A DNA stretch of 64,000 bases, taken from positions 558,001-622,000 of the forward strand of contig CP135593.1 in the NCBI GenBank assembly GCA_032388755.1, given 5' to 3'. A model generated the notes under the pieces. It did no database searches. It was not told the DNA's origin and saw nothing but the letters and a program-made list of their open reading frames with translations. Shown here in pieces: positions 54,236-62,799 of the stretch. The translations under genes were made by a program, and so were the position numbers. Within the stretch, counting starts at the first letter, position 1; each line of letters opens with the position of its first letter. The DNA comes from Neisseria sp. DTU_2020_1000833_1_SI_GRL_NUU_006. GTDB taxonomy: Bacteria; Pseudomonadota; Gammaproteobacteria; Burkholderiales; Neisseriaceae.

Positions 54236-55363
54236 TTAAATCAGTTCCAAATCTGGGCCGGCGTTTTGGGCGCGGCGGCTGCGCAGTTGGATGTCCAAAC
54301 GCAGGTCGTGGGCGGAGTCGGCGTTTTTAATAGCGTCTTGGAAGCTGATGTCGCCGCGTTCGTACAGCTCGTAAAGCGCTTGGTCGAAGGTTTGCATGCC
54401 CATGGCGGTAGATTTTTTCATCATTTCTTTAATGCCGTGGATTTCGCCTTTTTGAATCATCTCGGAAATAATCGGCGAATTGAGCAGGATTTCCACTGCG
54501 GCTACGCGGCCCTTGCCGCCTTCACGGGGAATCAGGCGTTGCGAGATGAAGGCTTGCAGGTTGAGCGACAAGTCGGTCAAAAGCTGGGTGCGGCGCTCTT
54601 CGGGGAAGAAGTTGATGATGCGGTCAAGCGCCTGGTTGGAGTTGTTGGCGTGCAGCGTGGCGAGACAGAGGTGGCCTGTTTCGGCGAACGCCAAGGCGTA
54701 GTCCATGGTTTCGCGGTCGCGAATCTCGCCGATGAGGATGACGTCCGGCGCCTGACGCAGGGTGTTTTTCAGTGCGGCAAACCAGTTTTCAGTATCCACG
54801 CCGACTTCGCGCTGGGTAATGATGCTTTTTTTGTGTTGATGGACAAACTCAATCGGGTCTTCGATGGTGATGATGTGGTCTTGGCAATTTTCATTGCGGT
54901 GGTCAACCATCGCAGCGAGCGAGGTCGATTTGCCCGAACCGGTACCGCCGACGAAAATCACGAGGCCGCGTTTTTTCATCACCACGTCTTTCAAGACGGG
55001 CGGCAGATTGAGGCTGTCGAAATTCGGGATTTTGCTGGTAATGGATCGGAACACCAACGCCGTCGCGCCGCGCTGCACCATGGCATTGACACGGAAGCGG
55101 CTGGTGTCGGGCAGGCTGATGGCGAAGTTGCATTCGTTGGTGGAGGAAAACTCTTCGATTTGTTTGGTGGACATAATCGAAAAAGCGATTTCCATGCATT
55201 TTTCGGAGGTCAGCGGCTCGTCGGTAATCGGCGTGATTTTGCCGTCCACTTTCATCGCAGGCGGGAAATTGGTCGTAATAAAGAGGTCGGAGCCTTTGTA
55301 TTTGTTCATATGGCGCAGCCAAGTGAACAATTCGTCTTTTGCGCTGGGAGGATTGGTCATCAT
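54236..55363 (-). CDS. pilT2: Type IV pilus retraction-type ATPase PilT2 (PilU-like)
   Basis: A 375-residue hexameric ATPase of the PilT/PilU family which acts at the base of the type IV pilus. Walker A is GGTGSGKSTS, the Asp box region TIEDPIEFVHQH, Walker B VILIGEIRDRETMD, and the His box GHLCLATLHANN. The C-terminal half (KKSTAMGMQTFDQALYELYE) is of the PilU kind. In Neisseria this gene, beside mtnN and lepA-lepB, is known as pilT2; the order here agrees. Such ATPases assist PilT in pilus retraction and thus DNA uptake. Two Met codons in tandem leave the start within one residue. Confidence 0.9.
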   Translation of the reverse strand: MMTNPPSAKDELFTWLRHMNKYKGSDLFITTNFPPAMKVDGKITPITDEPLTSEKCMEIAFSIMSTKQIEEFSSTNECNFAISLPDTSRFRVNAMVQRGATALVFRSITSKIPNFDSLNLPPVLKDVVMKKRGLVIFVGGTGSGKSTSLAAMVDHRNENCQDHIITIEDPIEFVHQHKKSIITQREVGVDTENWFAALKNTLRQAPDVILIGEIRDRETMDYALAFAETGHLCLATLHANNSNQALDRIINFFPEERRTQLLTDLSLNLQAFISQRLIPREGGKGRVAAVEILLNSPIISEMIQKGEIHGIKEMMKKSTAMGMQTFDQALYELYERGDISFQDAIKNADSAHDLRLDIQLRSRRAQNAGPDLELI

Positions 55364-55514
55364 GATATTGGGTAATTTCGGTGGTTATTTTATTAAAATG
55401 GATTATATCAAATAAATCATGATACATAAAAATGGCAAGATTACCGTATCGAATAATAAGACAGGCGGGCAATATGGCGGATTCAATACGGGTATGGAAT
55501 GCCGCCGCTGCTGT

Positions 55515-55520
55515 TATAAT
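55515..55520 (+). promoter_or_regulatory. -10 element of mtnN
   Basis: Perfect TATAAT 31 bp before the start codon; no good -35 is seen at 17 bp. Confidence 0.45.
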
Positions 55521-55550
55521 ACCGCCCACAATTTTATGGAAAGGTAAAAA

Positions 55551-56252
55551 ATGTCTGTACAAACAGTTGCGGTCATCGGCGCGATGGAGCAGGAAATCGA
55601 GCTTTTGCGCGAAGCAATGGGTAACGTCAAAAGCGTGTCTTTCGGTAAGTTTACCGCCTACGAAGGCGAGATAGCGGGCAAACGCATGGTATTGGTATTG
55701 AGCGGCATCGGCAAGGTCAACGCTGCGGTTTCAACGGCTTGGGTTATCCATCAATTCACGCCTGACTGCGTCATCAATACCGGCAGTGCGGGCGGCTTGG
55801 GCAAAGGTTTGAAAGTCGGCGACGTAGTGATCGGCACGGAAATCGCGCACCACGACGTCGATGTAACGGCGTTCGGCTATGTTTGGGGACAAGTGCCGCA
55901 ACTGCCCGCCGTATTTGTTTCAGACGACCTCTTGGTCGGCAAGGCAAAACAGGCGGCGGAAGTGTTTGAAGGCGCGGCGGTAGAACAAGGTTTGATTGTC
56001 AGCGGCGACCGCTTTGTCCATAGCAGCGAAGGCGTGGCGGAAATCCGCAGCCACTTCCCCGAAGTCAAAGCGGTGGAAATGGAAGCAGCGGCGATTGCGC
56101 AAGCTTGCCACCAGTTGAACACGCCTTTCGTCGTGATCCGCGCGATGTCTGACTCGGCGGATGAAAAAGCGGACATCAGCTTTGAAGAGTTTTTGAAAAC
56201 GGCGGCGGCAAGCTCGGCGAAAATGGTGGAAAAGATTGTCGCGTCGCTGTAA
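55551..56252 (+). CDS. mtnN: 5'-methylthioadenosine/S-adenosylhomocysteine nucleosidase
   Basis: A 233-residue enzyme (Pfs/MTAN) that hydrolyses methylthioadenosine and S-adenosylhomocysteine and so recycles by-products of methylation and polyamine synthesis (compare speE in this window). It begins VAVIGAMEQEIELL with the catalytic Glu, and has INTGSAGGLG, VKAVEMEAAAIAQ and VIRAMSDSADE with the catalytic Glu and Asp. A DUS inside the gene (TTCAGACGACCT near 55919) encodes SDDL. Divergent from pilT2. Confidence 0.95.
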   Translation: MSVQTVAVIGAMEQEIELLREAMGNVKSVSFGKFTAYEGEIAGKRMVLVLSGIGKVNAAVSTAWVIHQFTPDCVINTGSAGGLGKGLKVGDVVIGTEIAHHDVDVTAFGYVWGQVPQLPAVFVSDDLLVGKAKQAAEVFEGAAVEQGLIVSGDRFVHSSEGVAEIRSHFPEVKAVEMEAAAIAQACHQLNTPFVVIRAMSDSADEKADISFEEFLKTAAASSAKMVEKIVASL

Positions 56253-56319
56253 AACACGCATAAAATCATGCGGAAACAGTAAATTTCCGCTAGAATGTCA
56301 GGCTATTTCACTTTGCCTG

Positions 56320-56362
56320 AAGGTCGTCTGAACGGTCTATTTGATTTTCAGACGACCTTTTC
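56320..56362 (+). terminator. DUS hairpin between mtnN and lepA
   Basis: Inverted DUS pair with loop ACGGTCTATTTGAT and TTTT after, about 30 bp before the lepA start. It probably ends mtnN transcription. Confidence 0.75.
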
Positions 56363-56393
56363 AAAATCACTGCTTATCTTTCAAAATAACAAT

Positions 56394-58187
56394 ATGAAAA
56401 ATATCCGAAACTTCTCCATCATTGCCCACATCGACCACGGCAAATCGACGCTTGCCGACCGCTTCATCCAATACTGCGGCGGCTTGGATTTGCGCGAAAT
56501 GAGTACGCAGGTGCTCGACTCCATGGACATCGAAAAAGAGCGCGGCATCACCATCAAAGCGCAAACCGCCGCGCTCAACTACAAAGCACGCGACGGACAG
56601 GTGTATCAGCTCAACCTGATTGACACGCCGGGACACGTCGACTTTTCTTACGAAGTTTCCCGTTCGCTGTCCGCCTGCGAAGGCGCTCTGTTGGTCGTTG
56701 ACGCATCGCAAGGCGTGGAAGCGCAAACCGTGGCGAACTGTTATACCGCGATTGATTTGGGCGTGGAAGTCGTGCCTGTTTTGAACAAAATCGACCTGCC
56801 CGCCGCCGACCCCGAACGCGTGGAACAGGAAATCGAAGACATCATCGGCATCGATGCCGTCGGCGCGGTGCAATGTTCCGCCAAAAGCGGCATCGGTGTG
56901 GAAGACGTTTTGGAAGAAATCGTTGCCAAAATCCCCGCGCCGACCGGCGATGAAAACGCGCCGCTGCAAGCCGTTATCGTCGATTCGTGGTTTGACAACT
57001 ACGTCGGCGTGGTCATGTTGATCCGTGTGAAAAACGGCATCATCAAGCTGAAAGACAAAGTGCGCTTTATGAGCACCAAGGCGGAAACTCAGGTTGAGCA
57101 ACTGGGCGTATTCACACCGAAATCGGTTCAAAAACAAGAACTCAAAGCCGGTGAAGTGGGCTTTTTGATTACCGGCGTGAAAGAATTGGGACAGGCGAAA
57201 GTCGGCGATACGGTGACTTTGGTTGCCAACCCCGCTTCTGAGCCGCTGCCCGGCTTCCAAGAAGTACAAAGCCAAGTATTCGCGGGACTCTACCCCGTGG
57301 AAAGCCACGACTACGAAGCTTTGCGCGACGCTTTGGAAAAATTGCAGCTTAACGATGCTTCGTTGAAATTCGAACCTGAAGTTTCTCAGGCATTGGGCTT
57401 CGGCTTCCGCTGCGGCTTCTTGGGTCTGCTGCACTTGGAAATCGTGCAGGAACGCTTGGAGCGCGAGTTTGACATGGATTTGATTACCACCGCGCCGACG
57501 GTGGTTTATGAAGTCGTGTTGAAGAGCGGCGAAAAAATCGAAGTCGAAAACCCGTCCAAACTGCCCGACATCGGCAGCATCGAAACCATTCTCGAGCCGA
57601 TTATTACCGCGACCATCCTCGTGCCGCAGGAATACGTCGGCAACGTCATGACTTTGTGTAACCAAAAGCGCGGCGTGCAGGTCAATATGCAGTACATGGG
57701 TCGTCAAGTCATGCTGACTTACGATTTGCCCATGAACGAAGTTGTAATGGATTTTTTCGACAAACTCAAATCCACTTCGCGCGGCTATGCCTCGCTGGAC
57801 TACCATTTCAAAGAGTTCCAACCGTCTGATTTGATTAAGCTCGACATCATGGTCAACGGCGAAAAAGTCGATGCCCTGAGCCTGATTGTGCACCGCCAAA
57901 GCGCCGTTCACCGAGGCCGCGAACTGGCAGCGAAAATGCGCGAGCTGATTCCGCGCCAAATGTTCGACATCGCCGTCCAAGCCGCCATCGGCAGCCAGAT
58001 TATCGCCCGCGAAAACGTCAAAGCCCTGCGTAAAAACGTCTTGGCGAAATGTTACGGCGGCGATATTACCCGTAAGAAAAAACTTCTCGAAAAACAAAAA
58101 GCAGGCAAACGCCGCATGAAACAAGTGGGCAACGTGGAAATCCCGCAAAGCGCGTTCTTGGCGATTCTGCAAGTGAGCGACAAATAA
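56394..58187 (+). CDS. lepA: Elongation factor 4 (LepA)
   Basis: A 597-residue translational GTPase that helps stalled or misplaced ribosomes and 30S assembly. G1 is HIDHGKST at residues 11-18, with RGITIKAQ (G2), DTPGHVDF (G3) and NKIDLP (G4). The C-terminal LepA-specific domain is present (ENVKALRKNVLAKCYGGDI and then KLLEKQKAGKRRMKQVG). The ATG at 56394 is fixed by the family N-terminus. lepB overlaps its stop by one base, so they form an operon. Confidence 0.96.
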   Translation: MKNIRNFSIIAHIDHGKSTLADRFIQYCGGLDLREMSTQVLDSMDIEKERGITIKAQTAALNYKARDGQVYQLNLIDTPGHVDFSYEVSRSLSACEGALLVVDASQGVEAQTVANCYTAIDLGVEVVPVLNKIDLPAADPERVEQEIEDIIGIDAVGAVQCSAKSGIGVEDVLEEIVAKIPAPTGDENAPLQAVIVDSWFDNYVGVVMLIRVKNGIIKLKDKVRFMSTKAETQVEQLGVFTPKSVQKQELKAGEVGFLITGVKELGQAKVGDTVTLVANPASEPLPGFQEVQSQVFAGLYPVESHDYEALRDALEKLQLNDASLKFEPEVSQALGFGFRCGFLGLLHLEIVQERLEREFDMDLITTAPTVVYEVVLKSGEKIEVENPSKLPDIGSIETILEPIITATILVPQEYVGNVMTLCNQKRGVQVNMQYMGRQVMLTYDLPMNEVVMDFFDKLKSTSRGYASLDYHFKEFQPSDLIKLDIMVNGEKVDALSLIVHRQSAVHRGRELAAKMRELIPRQMFDIAVQAAIGSQIIARENVKALRKNVLAKCYGGDITRKKKLLEKQKAGKRRMKQVGNVEIPQSAFLAILQVSDK

Positions 58188-59206
58188 TGAGCACAAATTT
58201 AATCTACGGCGCGATTGCCGCCATCGTTATCGGCATTTTCCTTTATTTCATAAGCAGCAAAGAACGTCAGGAAAACGGAGAATGGAGCTCCGGTCTGCAA
58301 TGGGCGTATCTTTTGTGCATGATCGGCGTTTTCGGCATCCTGTCTTTTTACATGAGCTTTACCGCCGTATTGCTGATATTTGTCGTATTCACCGGCATCG
58401 TTTGGGCAATCCACAAAGGTCGTCTGAAAAAAGACCCGTCGCACCAGGACAAAGCCCACTTTACCGACTACATGAGCGGCTTTTTCCCGATCATCCTCGT
58501 CGTCTTCATCCTGCGCACCTTCATCGCCGAACCATTCCAAATCCCATCCAGCTCCATGCGCCCGGGCTTGGTTAAAGGCGACTTCATCCTCGTAAACAAA
58601 TTCGCCTACGGCATCAGAACCCCGATTATCAACAACGTCCTGATTCCGACCGGACAAATCGAGCGCGGCGACGTCGTCGTGTTCAACTACCCCGTCCAGC
58701 CTGAAATGAACTACATCAAGCGCATCGTCGGACTGCCGGGCGATACCGTCGAATACCGCGACAAAGTCCTGACCGTCAACGGACAAGTTGCCCCCGACCA
58801 ACCGAACGGCACTTATTCCTACCCTGACGATACCGAGCCGTCCGCAATCCACAACCCCGAACTTTTTCAGACGACCCTCAACGGCAAAACCTTCAACATC
58901 CTGAAAGAGCCGGGACAGCCCACCATCTCGATCCCCGCGCTCGACAAATACCGTATGGAAATCATGCCTGAAAACGATTATTCCGTAGAGCAAAGCGGTT
59001 TGGAACACTGCCAATACGCCGAAGACGGCAGCGGCTTTACCTGCAAAGTGCCCGAAGGCCGTTACTTCGCCATGGGCGACAACCGCGACAACAGCGCCGA
59101 CTCCCGCTACTGGGGCTTTGTGGACGACAAACTTATCGTCGGAAAAGCCTTCTTCGTGTGGATGAACTTCGGCGATTACAGCCGCATCGGCAGCAGCATC
59201 CAATAA
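58187..59206 (+). CDS. lepB: Signal peptidase I
   Basis: A 339-residue inner-membrane peptidase that cleaves Sec and Tat signal peptides. Two N-terminal transmembrane segments precede the periplasmic catalytic domain. The nucleophile Ser123 is in IPSSSMRPG and the base Lys178 in YIKRIVGLPGD, with the same 55-residue spacing as E. coli. MGDNRDNSADSRYWGFV is box E. DUS inside the gene encode KGRLKK (near 58416) and LFQTT (near 58862). The start overlaps the lepA stop. Confidence 0.95.
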   Translation: MSTNLIYGAIAAIVIGIFLYFISSKERQENGEWSSGLQWAYLLCMIGVFGILSFYMSFTAVLLIFVVFTGIVWAIHKGRLKKDPSHQDKAHFTDYMSGFFPIILVVFILRTFIAEPFQIPSSSMRPGLVKGDFILVNKFAYGIRTPIINNVLIPTGQIERGDVVVFNYPVQPEMNYIKRIVGLPGDTVEYRDKVLTVNGQVAPDQPNGTYSYPDDTEPSAIHNPELFQTTLNGKTFNILKEPGQPTISIPALDKYRMEIMPENDYSVEQSGLEHCQYAEDGSGFTCKVPEGRYFAMGDNRDNSADSRYWGFVDDKLIVGKAFFVWMNFGDYSRIGSSIQ

Positions 59207-59231
59207 GTTGCCCGTTTCATTCCGATAAAGC

Positions 59232-59269
59232 CAAAGGTCGTCTGAAAATCAGTTTTCAGACGACCTTTG
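59232..59269 (+). terminator. DUS hairpin terminator of lepA-lepB
   Basis: Inverted DUS pair with AAAATCAG/ extended arms, 25 bp past the lepB stop. Confidence 0.8.
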
Positions 59270-59518
59270 GCTTTTCGGCGGAATAACTTGAAAGCAGGTT
59301 CTCATCATTGTCAATTTCCAGTTATCTATGCGGAAGCGGTTTTGTTTTGAAACCTGATCTGTATGGTTAAGTTTCCGAAGCGTACTGATTTTTCTCAGGA
59401 GAAGCCGGAAGGGAAATAAAATATTGCACCTACTTATTATTCTTTCGGATTCGCGTTACCATGCACAATCCTTTTCATCACTTTAAATCCTCATGCCAAT
59501 CCGTTGCCGAGTAAGTTC

Positions 59519-60403
59519 ATGAATATCCGTTCCGACTCTTATGCAGCACCATTTCTCATCTTCGGCTGCGTCTTATTCGGGCTGGGAAGCCTGATCGTCA
59601 GATTCGTCCCCGTAGGCCCGTATGCAGTTGCATTTTGGCGGCTGCTGATTGCGGCGGGCGTGTTTTGGCTGCTCTGCCGTTTTTTCGGGCAAAAGCTGCC
59701 TAAAAGCAGAAGGGCGGTCAAATATGCCATGTTGTCCGGCATATTTCTGGCGTTTGATTTGTCATTGTGGCATGAAAGCGTATATGCGGTGGGGCCCGGG
59801 ATTTCCACATTGCTCAACAGCTTGCAGATATTTTTCCTGTCTGCCATCGGATTTTTCTTTTTTCAAGAACGCTTGAACAGCCTGCAAGTTGTGAGCCTGA
59901 TATTGGCAGTTGGCGGGATTGTCCTAATCGGCAGTCCCGAGTTCAACCACAATGCCCACGCCTTATGGGGCTTTGTCAGCGGAATTGCGTCGGGCGGGCT
60001 TTTGGCATTGTCTATGGTGTTCGTCCGCAAAACGCATGAAGTCGAAAGGGTGGCGCTTTTTCCGATGATGATGGTTTTGAGTTTCGGCGGCGCGTTGTCC
60101 CTGATTGTCCCCGCGCTGATTTTCGACAGCAACGCCCTATACCCGGCGCGATGGCGCGATATAGGCTTGGTCTTGATATACGGCGTGGTCATGCAATGTT
60201 TGGCATGGGGGATGATTGCCTATGCAATTCCGCTGCTGTCCCTGTCTTTAACCGGTTTGCTGTTGCTTTCCGAACCTGTTGCCGCTTTACTGATTGATTA
60301 TTTTTGGCTGGACAAGCCGATCAACACTTTACAGTGGTTTGGTGTTGTTTTGACTTTGTCGGCGATTTATCTTGGTTCTTTAAAACCGAAAAACACAAAT
60401 TAA
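59519..60403 (+). CDS. DMT-superfamily (EamA) transporter
   Basis: A 294-residue transporter with ten hydrophobic segments in two EamA repeats. The ATG at 59519 gives the family start (MNIRSDSYAAPFLIFGCVLF); an in-frame TTG at 59504 would add five residues. Such proteins often export amino acids or metabolites, but the substrate is not shown. A monocistronic gene ending in a DUS hairpin. The spacer 59270-59518 holds nothing else recognisable. Confidence 0.8.
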   Translation: MNIRSDSYAAPFLIFGCVLFGLGSLIVRFVPVGPYAVAFWRLLIAAGVFWLLCRFFGQKLPKSRRAVKYAMLSGIFLAFDLSLWHESVYAVGPGISTLLNSLQIFFLSAIGFFFFQERLNSLQVVSLILAVGGIVLIGSPEFNHNAHALWGFVSGIASGGLLALSMVFVRKTHEVERVALFPMMMVLSFGGALSLIVPALIFDSNALYPARWRDIGLVLIYGVVMQCLAWGMIAYAIPLLSLSLTGLLLLSEPVAALLIDYFWLDKPINTLQWFGVVLTLSAIYLGSLKPKNTN

Positions 60404-60418
60404 ACCGTATTGGGAAAT

Positions 60419-60454
60419 AAAAGGTCGTCTGAAAACCGTTTTCAGACGACCTTT
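60419..60454 (+). terminator. DUS hairpin terminator of the DMT transporter gene
   Basis: Perfect inverted DUS pair with TTTTATTT after. Confidence 0.8.
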
Positions 60455-60561
60455 TATTTCAATATTATTGATAGGTGTAATGCCGAAAAAAATCTGCGTT
60501 TCTATATATAAACGGATGTCGGGACAATCGTGCCTTTACTTCCATTTTCTTTAATAGCATA

Positions 60562-60580
60562 ATGAATAAAAATTATTATC
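60562..60580 (+). promoter_or_regulatory. Possible Fur box upstream of the ABC transporter
   Basis: ATGAATAAAAATTATTATC matches the 19-bp Fur consensus (GATAATGATAATCATTATC) at 13 positions and overlaps a TATA-rich promoter area 145 bp before the substrate-binding-protein gene. Iron control is only suggested. Confidence 0.35.
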
Positions 60581-60726
60581 AGAATGTGGATGGAAAAACA
60601 GAGTTGCGGATCTAGATAGGCTGTGGTGTGTCCATTCCTATGTTTGGCGCAGCTCAAATCCATCTTAGAGGGATTCTGTTAAACAGCCCGGCTGAAGCCC
60701 GTGCTACCTAACCAGGAGATTGAAAA

Positions 60727-61704
60727 ATGGAACTGAAAAGACGTGATTTCTTAAAAATGACCGCCGCACTGGCAGCGGCAGGCGTTTCGCCTTCATTGTT
60801 GGCTGCCGGTAAAGAACAATTTACCGTGTACGGCGCGCCGGCGATGCCCAGCGTCACTATTGCAGTAGCGGCGTTGCAGGGCAAGCTGGCGAAGCAGGCA
60901 GATGTGTCGCTCAAGGTTTGGCGTTCGCCCGACCAGCTTCGCGCGGGCGTGGCGAGCGGGCAATTTAAAGTGATGATGAGTCCGAGCAATGTCGGCTTGA
61001 ACCTGCGCAACCAAGGGCAGAAAGTCGGCATGGTGAATATTTTGACCAACGGCATCACGCAGTTGGTCTGCAAAGGCAGCGCGATTGCCTCGCCGCAGGA
61101 TTTGGTCGGCAAAAAAATCCTTGTGCCGTTTAAAAACGACATGCCCGACATCGTGCTGCAAGCCTTGTTGAAAAAACTGAAAATCGACGCGCACAAAGTC
61201 GGCATCACTTACACTGCCACGCCGCCCGAAGCAGTAGGGCTGTTTTTGAGTAAGGACTACCACGCCGCCATCCTGCCCGAACCGATGGCGAGCGCGGGTA
61301 TGCTCAAAGGCAAAACTATGGGCGTGAACGTCGTGCGCGGTTTTGATTTGGTGAAAGCATGGGGACAGGCGTTTGACACCAAACCGCTGATTCCGATGGC
61401 GGGCATCATCGCCAACGAAGAATATTTTCACGCACACAAAGCGCAGTTTGACATCTTCCATCAAGATTTGAAAAACGCGCTCAACTGGATACTGGCCAAC
61501 CGCCAAAGCGCGGCAAAAATCGGCAAAAACTACCTCCCCGCCCCCGAACCCGCCCTAGTCATGGGCTTGGACGGCGCGCGGCTGACGGTAACCAAAGGCA
61601 GCGAAGTGAAGAACGAGATTTTGAAGTTTTACGAAATCCTGATGCAGTTCAACCCGAAACTTCTGGGCGGCAAGCTGCCGGATAATGGGTTCTTCTTGGC
61701 TTAA
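60727..61704 (+). CDS. ABC transporter substrate-binding protein (NitT/TauT type)
   Basis: A 325-residue periplasmic binding protein. Its N-terminus MELKRRDFLKMTAALAAAG has a Tat-type twin-arginine signal (RRDFLK) followed by a hydrophobic stretch and LLAAG. The fold resembles the NMT1/SsuA-like class that binds nitrate, sulfonates or pyrimidine precursors (QGKLAKQADVSLKVWRSPDQ; FKVMMSPSNVGLNLRNQG; ILPEPMASAGML). The gene follows AGGAGAT and is first of a three-gene unit, but tandem hairpin repeats separate it from the permease. The substrate is not identifiable. Confidence 0.8.
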   Translation: MELKRRDFLKMTAALAAAGVSPSLLAAGKEQFTVYGAPAMPSVTIAVAALQGKLAKQADVSLKVWRSPDQLRAGVASGQFKVMMSPSNVGLNLRNQGQKVGMVNILTNGITQLVCKGSAIASPQDLVGKKILVPFKNDMPDIVLQALLKKLKIDAHKVGITYTATPPEAVGLFLSKDYHAAILPEPMASAGMLKGKTMGVNVVRGFDLVKAWGQAFDTKPLIPMAGIIANEEYFHAHKAQFDIFHQDLKNALNWILANRQSAAKIGKNYLPAPEPALVMGLDGARLTVTKGSEVKNEILKFYEILMQFNPKLLGGKLPDNGFFLA

Positions 61705-61710
61705 CGGGGG

Positions 61711-61770
61711 GGGGAGAAAGGCCGTCTGAAAAGGGGGAGGGTGGTCGTGAATGCCTGATTTACCATTTTT
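61711..61770. repeat. DUS pair between binding-protein and permease genes
   Basis: AGGCCGTCTGAA (about 61718) and TTCAGACGACCT (61769-61780) flank a GGGGGAGGG stretch. The first is of the GCCG dialect. The pair could fold as a leaky terminator. Confidence 0.6.
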
Positions 61771-61966
61771 CAGACGACCTATCAGCAACGTAGGTCGGAT
61801 TCTTGAATCCGACATTTCGGTTAAAAGGGCTGTCGGATACGAGTATCCGACCTACTTTTTCAGACGACCTATCAGCAGCGTAGGTCGGGTTCTTGAACCT
61901 GATATTTTGGCTAAACGGGGCTGTCGGATACGAGTATCCGACCTACTTTTTTCAGACGACCTATCA
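61771..61966. repeat. Tandem ~90-bp DUS-hairpin repeats in the ABC operon
   Basis: Two successive units begin at 61771 and 61861, and a third partial begins at 61953. Each starts CAGACGACCTATCAGC and holds GTAGGTCGG with TTCTTGAA around it, then CTGTCGGATACGAGTATCCG and ACCTACTTTTT, so each can form a large cruciform or RNA hairpin. Units differ at several bases, so they are old or copied imperfectly. Confidence 0.85.
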
Positions 61967-62001
61967 TCCCCAAACCATCCCCATCAACCAACACACAAAC
62001 C

Positions 62002-62799
62002 ATGATTAAAACCGACAAAATACGCAAACCGCAGCCTGCGGTGTTTTACATCATTGACTACCTTTGGAGCGGCTTTGCCGGTTTGAGCGTGGCGATGATG
62101 GTAGTGGCGTTGTGGGCGTGGGGCAGCGCCGTGTTCGGCGAGTTTATGCTGCCTGCGCCGGTGGAGGTGTTTCAAAAGTCGTTTGATTTATTGAAACATT
62201 TTCAGGAAAACGAAATCGGGATTTCGCTGTGGCGGTCGGTGGTGGGCATTTCGGTTGCGCTGGCGGCGGGATTGGCGGCGGGGCTGGTGGCGGGCAGATT
62301 TAAGACGGCGATGGCGTTGCTCAAGCCTGTGATTACGGTTTTGTTGGCGATGCCGCCGATTATTTGGGTGGTGATGGCGTTGTTTTGGTTCGGTTTCGGC
62401 AATCCGAGCGTGCTGTTTACCATCATTGTGTTGGTTGCGCCGCTGACGTTTGCGAGTGTGGCGGTCGGAATGGCGAGCGTGAACAAACAGCATGAGGAAT
62501 TGTTTGATGCTTATAAATTAGGCCGTCTGAAAAAAATCCGTTATCTGTATATCCCGCATCTGACGGGCTATGTGATTTCCAGCATCGGCGTAGCGGTGGC
62601 GATGGGGGTGAAGGTGGTGATTATGGCGGAACTCTTGGGCGCGAGCGAAGGCGTGGGCGCGCGGATTGCGGACGCGAGGGCGATGTTGGAGACTTCGACG
62701 GTGATGGCTTATGTGGTGTTGGTTATCGTGTTTGTGTCGCTGTTTGAATACCTGATTACCAAGCCTTTGGAAATTTTGTTTATGCCGTGGAGAAGATGA
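62002..62799 (+). CDS. ABC transporter permease (NitT/TauT type)
   Basis: A 265-residue inner-membrane permease with about six helices. The EAA loop that docks on the ATPase reads EELFDAYKLGRLKKIRYLYI; within it the codons for GRLKK are a GCCGTCTGAA-type DUS. The last helix ends with VFVSLFEYLITKPLEILF. The ATPase gene overlaps the stop (ATGA). It transports the ligand of the upstream binding protein. Confidence 0.88.
   Translation: MIKTDKIRKPQPAVFYIIDYLWSGFAGLSVAMMVVALWAWGSAVFGEFMLPAPVEVFQKSFDLLKHFQENEIGISLWRSVVGISVALAAGLAAGLVAGRFKTAMALLKPVITVLLAMPPIIWVVMALFWFGFGNPSVLFTIIVLVAPLTFASVAVGMASVNKQHEELFDAYKLGRLKKIRYLYIPHLTGYVISSIGVAVAMGVKVVIMAELLGASEGVGARIADARAMLETSTVMAYVVLVIVFVSLFEYLITKPLEILFMPWRR

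Noticed and set aside
60581..60726. Possible riboswitch in the leader of the binding-protein gene
   Set aside because: I tested it against the TPP and cobalamin signatures and saw no match; only weak local hairpins.
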